Below are positions 25,101-36,500 of a stretch of 64,000 bases of DNA, piece after piece (position 1 is the stretch's first letter; each line of letters begins with the position of its first letter). A program made the translations under genes and the position numbers. The stretch spans positions 3,906,001 to 3,970,000 of the forward strand of contig JAJFZO010000407.1 of NCBI GenBank assembly GCA_021397835.1, given 5' to 3'. The stretch comes from Moringa oleifera (lineage: Eukaryota; Streptophyta; Magnoliopsida; Brassicales; Moringaceae). The notes under the pieces are model-generated. The model was not told the origin of the DNA. It did not search any database and worked only from the letters and a program-made list of their open reading frames with translations.

Positions 25101-27589
25101 TATGAATTATCTTTAAAAATAAAAGTTAAATTTAATTTAACTATATCTTTAAAAATAATTACAAAATGATTGTTATCACAAATGATTATTAATTCCTTAA
25201 ATAAATCAAATTAGATAACGATAACAAAGGGATAAGATGATAAACTAAAAAAAAGAATAAAGGATTATAATAAAAACAAAAATTTACATCCTATCTCAAT
25301 ACTTATTTTACTTGTGATGATATATGAATCAAACTCATGCATCTTATTTTTTTTTAAAAAAAATATATTATATAATCAAATAAAAATTAAAGCAATGAAA
25401 GAAATTTAAGAGGAAAAATATTTTATAATTTCTATAAAAATTATTTGACATAAAATTGATTTTAAAACTTTAAGATATTATTTTTTTTTATTTCCAATAT
25501 TTCTAATGCTTCCATGAATACCTAAAAATACAAAATAAATAAATAAGTGATTTTCATCTCTTTTGAATTTAACTAACTCTTCTTAATATTACATAATTAA
25601 AACGGTTATTCTAATTAATCTATGGATATAGATATTTAGATTTCTAATAATAGAATACCTTAATTTTCATCTTAATTTTAAATAAATCTCGTAATTAAAA
25701 TGTTGACCTATGTCAATTTTTTTTACAATTACTATAAGGTGAAATCGCGGGGGACATGGAATGATATTTAATTGGTCATAATTGGCAAGCAGAAGGGGCT
25801 AGAAGAGATGATAATATTTTTATTTTTATTTTTGGTTTGTTGGAAGATACTTTGGATATTTTATTGAATTAAATTGCGGAAATGTTAATTAAAGAATATG
25901 CGTCCACATCTATATTTCAACCATATTCGGCCCCTTCAAGTGGCTTAGGTAGTGGGTGACCGCATCTAATTTTAGCACCACCACCATTTATTCGCTTTTA
26001 ATGCCACCAACATTGCATGCACACGCACACCACCTTATGCTCGTTTTATTAATTGGATTCTTATGCTTACGTCACAAGACATTTTAATAAAATAAATAAA
26101 TTAATATGATTTATTTAATGATTTTTTTGTAAATATGAAAAAAAAATATAAAATCGTTCATATTTTCTTATTACATAAAAGATTAAGATAAATTTGTGTA
26201 GGATATTGGTTCTTTAATAATATGATTTTTACTAATTAAAGTATTTATGTTAATACCGCATTAATAATTTCATAACTTTAAGGAAAATGTATTTATATTT
26301 TTATCCAAAAAAACTATTTTTTTTACTAAAGGGTATATTAATAAATTAAAAGTTTAATCTCTCTCTTCTCCTCAATCTAAGGAGCTAAATGATACCTACT
26401 TTTATTTATTTACCATTAATGATTTGACATGTTATTTGGATAAGCACAACCAATAAAGAAAATACCTATTTCATTAACTCTATATAATTATTTTCCATTT
26501 GGAAAAAATAAAATTGAGAAATTGAGCATAAATAGTTAATTTTTATGAATATGAAATGATACTAAAATAAATTAAATAAACTCTTGTTCCTACCTCTAGT
26601 TCACCTATTGCAATAGGATGATTTGCATTTGAGATGCAAAAAGAGGTAATTTATATATTCTTTTTATTATTTATCTATAAATCAAAACAAAAGGAAAATT
26701 GCATATAAATTTTAAATTCCTACTTATGTATAATTATTTAAAATAATAAAAAAAGAAGTTGTTTTTCCAAAAGGTTAGGTCTATTACCATAAAAGAAAAA
26801 AAGACGGAAAGTAATCTAATATTTTCATTATTGATGAGTTGATTAACACAAACTATAATCAATCATAATTATTAATATTTGAAATAAAACTTTTTTTTTT
26901 TGGTATTTGGGTTTTGAACAAATTTGATTGATGTTCAAACATGACATGAGACATAACCACCGACTTGTCCTTATTGAAAGCTCCCTTTATCATATCTTAA
27001 TCAACTTCACTTGTTTAAATAAATTTATATATATTTAAGTTATTGATATGATCAAATACGATAATCAATCAAAATTTTAAGAAATTGATGTACGGAAAAT
27101 TGGATGAGCTTTCCGATGATCAAATTAGTAATAATCCAAATTAGGCAATCCAACACAACAATAGCCGCAAGCTTAAAAATAATAACTCGATCTAACTTGT
27201 CACGCCACATTTTTCTTTTTAAGCTTTTTGTTAACTTATGATAAATAAGGGATAAATGTGAAAATTAAAAAAATTATGTTAACTGCAATTAAATGGACGT
27301 GATTTTAAAAGTTTAAGAGCATGCCAAACTTGAAGAAAGCTAACAAACATTTATAAAAGGGATCGTGTACGCTTTAGGAAGTAAATATCAAGATTTTTTG
27401 TTGATATGATTTATATTAAATATATAAAAAATTTAAATAATATTTTTATAATTTTTTATTAATATTAAAAAATAAAAAATTAATCATATCAAAAATATTT
27501 ATATTTTATTTATAATTTCAAGTTGAGATTTATAAAAAAAATAGTTGCATTTATTTATATTTATGATTTTGTTAAATTTTCGTATTAGA

Positions 27590-27785
27590 TTTTTATTAAT
27601 AATTTTGTATAGACACATGACGTTATCTTAATATTATTTTAAATATTATTAAAATAAATAAATATTTTTAAATTAAATTTAATATAAATATTTAAAATAT
27701 AAATATTTAAATAATTACACAAGTAAAAATTACAATTTAAATCACTTGTGTATGAAAAATTATTAATATTAATAAAATTATAAAC
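27590..27785. mobile_element. Second, degraded copy of the inverted-repeat element
   Basis: The right arm TATTAATATTAATAAAATTA (27,760-27,780) and a shorter left arm TTTTTATTAATAATTTTGTAT (27,590-27,610) are inversely related. The interior TATTTAAATAATTACACAAG matches the element at 20.4-20.8 kb. The left arm seems to have lost bases. Confidence is low because of AT richness. Confidence 0.33.
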
Positions 27786-28539
27786 AAAAAATTCGCACTA
27801 AAATGTTAATAAAAATATAAATTGTTGTAAATAAATATAACTTTTTTATAAGTTGTAAATTAAAAATACAAGTTTTATTGACTAATTAATTTAAAAATAA
27901 ATAAGTTTTTTATTACTTATTTCATTAAATTATAATGTATTATCAATAATAAATTATTTTTTAATAAATATATCTTTAAAATTAAATACTTGATCATGAT
28001 AAAATAATTTGTTACTTAAAAAATATATTATCCTTTCATATTTGAAATTCTGATTAATTAGGTAGATGTTTTGATATGTTACCATATCAATAAAAAATAT
28101 AAAACAAACAAGTCTTAATAATTTATTCTCTTAATATTCAGACGTTTAAATATATACAAAAAAAATCAAGTCAATGAAGCCTCATAATTAACTTCAATTT
28201 CAGTTTTTCCACTATCAATAAATGCATATTGCTCTGTTCTCATCAATCTTTATTGCACATGAATTGACTATTGTTATTCAGCTTACTAGTTTTTGGTTTC
28301 ATTTAAAGCAAACAAATACCAATATGGAGCTCCTTTTTCAATAACAAAATTTTTAAAAACATATTTTTATAATTTATAGTAGTTACATAAAAAATTAATA
28401 AATTTAAAAAATAATTATTTATTAAATTATCACATGTTTTAAAAAATTAATATTAATTGAAATTAAAACATAGATGATAGTTATATAAAATTTGGATATT
28501 TTCTTTATATTATCAATCAAACCCTTATTGATAAATTTA

Positions 28540-28860
28540 ATATTAATCTATTGAGTATCAAGTTATACTTTAATTTAAATGACTATAAAAAATTAAAAAT
28601 ATTTTATTATTAAAATACCTTAAAAAATAATTCAAATAAAAATTTCACCCTATTTTGAATTTATATATCAAATTTGAATAATAGTCAATATAATATATAT
28701 ATTTTAAAATTTTTAATAATATAAATTCAAAGATAATATTTTTATTACTCATAAAATATTAAAATTTTTTATGATGATAGTTTAATATTTTTTATATTTA
28801 TAAAAAATTAATTTAAAATTAATTTTATAAGATCTTTAGTTTAAATATTCTTGTTTTTTG
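28540..28860 (+). repeat. AT-rich interspersed repeat, copy 1
   Basis: The text around ATTATTAAAATACCTTAAA, followed about 180 bp later by TTTATGATGATAGTTTAAT and a TTATATTTATAAAAA segment, recurs in the same order at 32,500-32,750 and 48,200-48,530. The copies are strongly diverged. Class and ends are unknown; an old LTR or noncoding retroelement remnant is possible. Confidence 0.4.
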
Positions 28861-28999
28861 AATTTATAACAAGATTCAATTTATTTTATACTGATTGATG
28901 AAATTTTGATTTATATTTTTAAATATAAAATTTTAATTTATAATATATAAGAAATATTATAATTTTATATAATTTCTATATAAAAAAATCTTGACATCT

Positions 29000-31900
29000 A
29001 AATAAAACCAATCTGTCACCGGTATTTTGACTGTACCATTCAACGGATCAACGCGTGCCAATTTTAGATACCATCGCCAACAGATTTGTCATTATTTTCT
29101 TTTTTCCTTCTGTTTTTTTACCTCTTCAGAGGTTGGCAAGGACTGGACGTACGGCCGACGTGGCTCCATAGGACACCGCAAGTCCGCATTTTACAGAAGC
29201 AAAGTCTTCCTTCACGAGTCATAATTTTCAACGGCTCTGATCAGCCTTTGACATTTTAACCAATCATCGTCAATGGTTATGATATTTACAAGTGGTCAAA
29301 GACATCGACACACAAATACACGTGCTCCCCCCATGCGGCTCTAGAACTCCACCAGTTGTAATCAAACCTTAAAAAATAAAAAATAAAATTATCATATGGT
29401 TAGATAGTTGGTATAATTTTGTCAAATTTTTTGACTTTTTAAACAGATTTTCCATTATCCAGCTATTTTACATTTTTTTGTAATTTCATCAAATTAATAT
29501 GTATTTACTGTAAATAACAATCTTAATTTTATAAAAAAATATTTGATGATATGTGATCTAAAATAATAATTTATCATAAAATAGATCAAGATAATATCTT
29601 GTCCAGCATTATCCAATTTAATAATATTAATTACTTTGTTTACCAGTTAAATAACATCTAAAATTTAAAAAATTAGCTAATTATTAGCACACTGAACAAA
29701 ATGTCACCGATTAGCCAATTGGACGGCCGACTAATGAAGATTAAGCACACATTCATACCATAGGTTAGGATTCCAGGTGGCAAGATATGATTGGGTGTGG
29801 TTTCCACCATACACGTACAAGAAAACTGCACTGGCTTGCTTCGCATCCACTCGCCAGGTCAAAGCTTTAGGACAAATTTTATTTATTTATTTTTTATAAA
29901 ATTGTCGGCGTTGGATTAGAGATATAGAAAAGGCTCGGCTCTTATCTCTAATTGTCTCTTTTGGTCCCGTTAGGCACACGTCCCTTTCTGTGCTCTATTA
30001 TACAATTCATGAAAGGGACATCCTTAATTACATTAATTTTTGTGACGGTCCACTCTCGCCTATCCACATGGTTTATATCATTAAGCAAATAAAAAAATAT
30101 TTTAATCTCTCTGCATAATTATATATTTTTAAATTTAATTTAATTTGTATACATTATATGTATTGTAATATTATAATTATACTGTAAAATTATTTTTTAT
30201 TTAAATTAAATTTTAAACTATCAAAATAAAAATGATGTCACGCAAAATATCAGAAGGATAAAATAATGATGTAATTAACTTCCTTAGATGCAGAATGATA
30301 TTTTAATCATTTATAAATGATACTCTTAGCAATAACTATCTGTCATTTTTTAAAATAAGGTTATTATATAAACATAAAAAATATTATTAATATTATATAA
30401 TAATCTTTAATTTGAACATTACTTAAAAAAGTGATCACAAATTATATAATTAAAAATACATAAACCAAGCTTTTATAATTTGTTTTATAGAAAAAATACG
30501 TCATCAAGTAACATAAAAATATTTTTATAACTTTATTTTCAAATTACAGTAATTTAATAAATAAAATTTTAGTCATTAAAATTTTTAAAATAAACAAATG
30601 TATGATAAATTATCGCCCTCAGAAAAAATTAAATCAAAAGAGCAATTTAATTTGTAACATGAAAAAAAATTATAATAATCTTAACAACATTGTTGTATTT
30701 TTTTATATAATATAGTTTATAAGACTGGTTTAGCATCTTAATTTAAGTGGTTAAATGTTCTTGGTAAGTGTGCACTCGAACATCCACATGATCATATTAA
30801 TTATTTTAAACTGATTTTTTATTTTGATTTTTATTTTTATTTTTTGTTGACACATCGTAGGACGAGGCATCTTTGGCACGATGTGATGGGGAGGGCATTT
30901 ACGTCATTTGGTGACACTTGGATCTCTTTTCAATACATATGATGTAAGATATTGTCTTCTTTTTTTAAAAAAAAAAAAATTTACGTTGTTTTCGGTGAAA
31001 GTTATTATATGGATACTCAGTAATTATATTAAAATATCCTTTAATGATAAAAACGGTAATAATTTTTTAACCAATGATGAACTAATTCAAAATTAAGGTT
31101 TTTTTTTTCATTTTAATCATTAACTATTTATTAATTTAATATCTATTTTTTTATTAATTTAAAATAGTGATCTTTAAAAAAATTATAATAATTTAAATGA
31201 ATAGTTAAAATATGTTTATTTTTTTCACTTTAATGCATTAAATTATAAAATACTCTTAGATTTTCTTAAAAAAATCAACTTAAATCGATCAAGAATCTAA
31301 TCAATTAATTTAATTCATAATTGTACCAATTTAAAAGATAATCAAATAATTTAATAATCTTATTATGTTAATATGAAAAAAAATAAATAAAATATATTCT
31401 AATTATTTAATTTGTTCAATTGTTATAAGTATATCTGTTGATAAATGATATTCTAATTTTTCATTACAATGACCTGAACAAAAAATGATTTTTAAAAGAA
31501 TAATAAATTTGTTATTAATTAATAGAAAAAATAAGTTAATCTTAAATAATTTAAAATAAAAAAATAAATAGGAAAACAGGAGGCAAAATGTGAAAGGAGA
31601 AGTCATGATAAAGAGGAGGGTCGGATCCAATAAGAAGGCATGGGAAGCATTATGATTATACAAAATTATATAAGTGTAACAAACTCTTACCGAATCATAG
31701 GTGCGACAGCCTTGCCTTTTGCCCTATGTCTACCCACTTATTATTATTATTATTTTCTTTACAATTACTCTTATCTTTATTTCTACCTTTCCTTTTTTAC
31801 ATTAACCGTCATTTTATCATATATATATATATAAAATAAAAATGAGTGTATTAATTAAAAATATTTTAATATTTTAAAATCATAAAATGAATTCAATTTA

Positions 31901-32800
31901 ATCGAGATTTGATTTATTTTATGTTAACATATAAAAATTTTAAGATATTTTCACACAATTTAATGATCAAATTTCGATGATGTAAATATATGAATAATGT
32001 GTGTCCCATAGGCGATGAAGAGCGGGTTCCACAATAATGAGACTGAGTGGGTGACCAAATGCTCGAGCCACTACCTTCGTTTCTGTTTTTTTTTTTTTTT
32101 TCTCAATTAATTTGATAAAGTAAAGCTGCAATTTTTTTAATTTTAAAAATATTTATTATTTTGATTCGTTCAAAGTTATGAAAGTCAACAATGGTAATGT
32201 TTAAGACTTGATTGGAAGGAAAGCGAGGAGCCATTATTTTATAATATTTTAATTAAAAGAAAAAAAAAATATAAGCATGGGAGATTTGTGAAAAGTCAAG
32301 GATTTGTAAAGCACGCGTAAATTTCATAGAAAGGAAAGATCACATGTCTCATGCAAAATAGGGTAACACTTTTTCAAAAACTTTAACATGACCAAAATTT
32401 AATAATTGTGACAATAATTAAAATTTTAATTTTTACTTAAATTTCAAATAAAAAAATTTTAATTTTACATTTAAAAATTTATTTTAAATAATTACTCGAA
32501 TAATTATATACAAATAATAATATGTTATTGTTAAAATATTTTAAATAACTCAAATAAATTATACATTTTATTTCAAATATTTTAAAATTTTAAATGATTT
32601 TTAATGTAAAAGTTATTTTTAAATTTGTAATAATATAAAATTGAAAATTTAATAATAAAAAATTCGAAATATTTTATAATGATAATTTAAGTAGTAATGA
32701 TAAGTTTTTGATATTTATTTTAATAGTAATATTAACAGATAAATAAATATTATAACTAATAAATAATAAATCATGGTGATAAGAAGGGAAGAGAAAATGG
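29000..32800. other. Intergenic DNA upstream of VIL2, with GC-richer islands
   Basis: Two islands, 29,020-29,360 and 29,690-30,060, contrast with flanking DNA. The first has an inverted repeat built on AACCAATCATCGTCAATGGTT and a CACGTG near 29,320; the second has CCAAT- and ACGTAC-type motifs. An open stretch of 65 codons at 29,027-29,224 has no recognisable family. The remainder is AT-rich. No gene is called. Confidence 0.4.
32500..32750 (+). repeat. AT-rich interspersed repeat, copy 2
   Basis: GTTAAAATATTTTAAATAAC with CTCAAATAAATTA downstream, and later TTTATAATGATAATTTAAGT, align with the copies at 28.5 and 48.2 kb. The similarity is weaker here than between the other two copies. Confidence 0.33.
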
Positions 32801-33532
32801 AGGAAAAAGAGGTAACGTGAAGTGAGAGAGTGAGAGGTGAAAAAGAAGATGACATGCAGCCGCTAATGCCCCCACCAACGATGTCGCCTCATCTGAATAA
32901 GGGGGACCGAATACTCAGACTATTTATTTCGGTTCCTTTCATATCTTTCCTTCTCTCCCATGAGCACTCTCTCTCTCTCACAAGTGCTTGGAAAGAGTCC
33001 TCCTCGAATCTCCTTTCAACTACTTGCTTCGGGTCCTGAAATGAAAAGCCCACGAAGAGGACCCATACAGCCATCTATACGACACCAACATCAAATATAG
33101 GAGATAGGGAGGAGATTGAGAAGACAGAGAGGGAGAAAATTAATATATCTGTATCTGTTTTTATAGAAAAGAGAGTGAGAAAAGAGAGAATTTATAGCCA
33201 TAGCCTTAAACTAGTCGCGGATTCTTTTGTTGTGGCAGAATTTCAAGCTTCTCTTTATTGGTATTTGTTATTCTCTTACCTTTCGATCTCTTTCACTTTC
33301 TCTCTCTCATCATTATCATAATAATCTTCTCTCCGTTTTGTTTTATTTTTATTTTTTTTATTTTTCTGGGTCCGTTTATTTTGCTATTTGATTATTGTTT
33401 TCCTTTTTTACTATTTCTGTTTCTGTGAGTTGCGTCCCTCAGGAGGCTTTTCCTCTCCTTTGCAGGCTTTGACGGGTTCTCATCGTAATGTGGGTGTGCT
33501 GAGTGGGTTCTGATCGTTGAATAACTCTCGCT

Positions 33533-36500
33533 ATGGATTCTTCTTTTGAGGGTAATTTCTTGATTTCTACTCTGTTTTCTCCGCTCTTAATTTGATGGTT
33601 TTGAGTTTCTCTTTTATGCTTTGGATGCGTGAAAGATTCATTCATCGGATTTCTGTTCTGCTTAGTTTTTTAAGGCCTCAAGGATAAATCTTTTCGAGGA
33701 TTTCTAAGATGCATGATGGTCAAATTGCATCACTATTATGCCCATTCGACTTTCAGGTTTTGGATATTGATTGGAGTTAGTGGGTTTTATTTGTGCGAAT
33801 TGATCGAATTCGCTCCTTTCATTTTATCTAACCAGAATTTCATGCAATGCTTTTGTATCCTGGTAGATTCTAAGATTGAGATTATGTCTCTTGATGGTCG
33901 CACCGTTGCTTCTTAAGATATATCCAGGTAGGCGACTTTTTGCTGGATATGATGTGATTTGATTACGTGTACTGCCACTGGGTGTCACCTATCTGCATAT
34001 AATATCACTGCACAATGTGGGATGTGTGCGTATTCCTGTGGAGTAAGTAACCTCATATTGGTTATCATGCTCCCATATCAATTAATCCATTTTGCAGCCC
34101 TTGGGGAAAGTGTGCTTAAAGGCATTTTAAAGCCAAATGATGATTTGCTTGATCCCATAGCCATGATGTGTTCCTATTTTTGTTGGTTTCTTCTTGTAAA
34201 TTACCCTCATTATTTGACGCTGTTGGTATCTCATTGCTAATGCAAGTCAGCCGTGAGTTTATTATGTTTTACCAAAGCTTGTTGTTGCATATATTTTAAA
34301 TAGTTAACGTTAGCAGGACAATAACTGTATAACTCAAACTGAACCTCTCAAATAACCATCATAAAGCTGGTAATGGTGATGGCTGTAATTTGACCCACTT
34401 GGTTAAGAATGAACAGAAGACTGAAAGAGGCCTGCGTTCGAAATCCCCACTGAAGCACTTCCAGGCACACTCTGGACCCGTGGACTGGTAGGTTGGCCCC
34501 TGAGCGGAGAAAGGAGGAGGAAATCCGTTGGATACCATGGAGAAAAAAATGAACTTGGTGATGGTTATAAAAGAAAATGGTGATGGCTGTAACTTGGTAA
34601 ATGTTTAGTTGATCAAGTGCCCTGTTTGCCATCTCATTTTCTTTATGGTATCTTGTTTTCTTTTTTTGGCATGTTAAGCATATTGTCTTAATTAGAAAGA
34701 CATGGGCAGGGCTATCATTAATTTGGATTTATCAGTGTCTTTAACCTGATTCTAGAATTGTTCTTTCATCAAGGGCTCTTTTTAAAGAAGTTTTGGCTTT
34801 TTGGGAAACCTATTTAAAAAGCACTATGCTTTCTTGTGCTAATGGACCCTTTTTCTTGTTTATTTTGTTTTGCTTACTATATGTTTTACCTGGCTGCAGG
34901 AGTTGCACTTGATCCATCAAAGTGCAGTAAGTTGAGTATGGATGAAAAGAGAGAGCTTGTCTATGAATTATCTAAACGTTCACATGGGGCCTCTGAAATG
35001 CTACAGTCATGGAGCCGTCAGGAAATTTTGCAGATCTTGTGTGCGGAGATGGGAAAAGAAAGGAAATACACAGGCTTGACGAAATTGAAAATCATTGAAA
35101 ACCTTCTGAAAATTGTATCTGAAAAGAAATCAGGAGGGCTTGAACCGATGACTGATCTTGAACGACAGTCCTCTGCTGCACCTGGAGCGAGAAATTCTAA
35201 AAGGCAGAGAAAAACTGATCACCCTTCACGACTTCCTCTTCCAGTAACTGATGCTGCAGTTATCAATGTGGTGAATGATCTAGGTAATATGATTTACTGC
35301 AAAAATTCGGCTTGCAGAGCTACATTAAGACGAGAAGATGCATTTTGTAAGAGATGTTCATGTTGTGTCTGCTATCACTATGATGACAACAAGGATCCTA
35401 GCCTGTGGTTAATTTGCAGCTCAGAGCCTCCATTTCAGGGTGATTCTTGTGGCATGTCATGCCATCTTGAGTGTGCTTTAAAACATGAAAGTTCTGGTAT
35501 TGGGAAAGACAGACCACATGCAGGCCTTGATGGGAGCTTCCACTGTGTGTCTTGTGGGAAAGTGAATGATTTACTTGGGTAAAGAATATTTCGTTCTATC
35601 GTTATATATATCTACTTAATTTCATTGCAACTGCATTCTATATGGAACTGGATGCAGATATACTTTTGATTGTAATCAGTTCATAGCTGCCTTAGTTGAT
35701 TGATAAGTGTGAATTTTGATATGCTTGAAATATGACTTTATGAAGATCTGATAACTAAAATGAACTACAACGCTAAAGAAGATTCTTGATTGATAATTCA
35801 ATGTACTTGGAAATTGTTGTTGATTGCATTTGAGGAATGGGAAAAAGTTGGTGTTTCTAGCCAGGACGATGATGTCGATACGTCATTATTATTTTTTTAG
35901 ACAAGCTGAAGACATAGTTAATTGTGAGGTTTTTGAGGTGGTGGATTAGCTTTTGATGCTTCATATGGCCTTTGATAATAGCAAAATCCGGAATTAGCAT
36001 TACTTTGAAAATATCATCTTCGGTTAATTAACAGGAGAAGATCAGCTTTTAGTTTATATTGAATTTAGAGAATCTCCACTCAACTAGAAAAATAAAAGGA
36101 AATAATATTTTTCTGAAATAATCATAGAAGGTTGACCATCAAAATCTTGATTTAGTTCTTCCACTTTTATTTAACATGTGATATCTTGGTGTGCGACATA
36201 TACTTCTAAAATGTAGCAACTGTAATGTGCTGCTTTCTTAACATTTTAGTGACTTAACGGAGATTTGCACTCTTATATTCAACTTTTGGCAGGATTTAGT
36301 CAGGACAGTAAGCACTTTGTCCAATCCAGTTGTTTTTCTACAAATGTTTGATTCATATATATTGCCACTAACATGTACTTTATTATTAGTTTTAGCAACA
36401 ATGTTCCTTAATTATATATGAGGCAATTTAGAACTATGTTGCTTTTTGCAAGTCTGTTTATGCATTCTTCCTTTATTCTTGTATGAGGTCACACTTGCTC

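Larger units (their letters stand above)
22151..29000. other. Gene-poor AT-rich DNA
   Basis: No gene is supported. A somewhat GC-richer stretch at 23,480-23,860 has GGCCCATTGG and related motifs but no gene next to it. A weak tRNA-SINE-like B box lies near 22,525 (listed among rejected items). The rest consists of AT-rich sequence with diverged repeats, including the inverted-repeat copy at 27,590-27,785 and an interspersed repeat at 28,540-28,860. Confidence 0.5.

Noticed and set aside
30725..30845. tRNA-SINE-like TTTAAGTGGTTAAATG with ACTCGAACATCC downstream and a T-rich end
   Set aside because: Box spacing is plausible, but no convincing target-site duplication could be found; left unannotated.
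33713..34240. Two open frames within VIL2 intron 1
   Set aside because: Cys/Phe-rich intronic translations without domain content, lying between exon 1 and exon 2 of a well-supported model.
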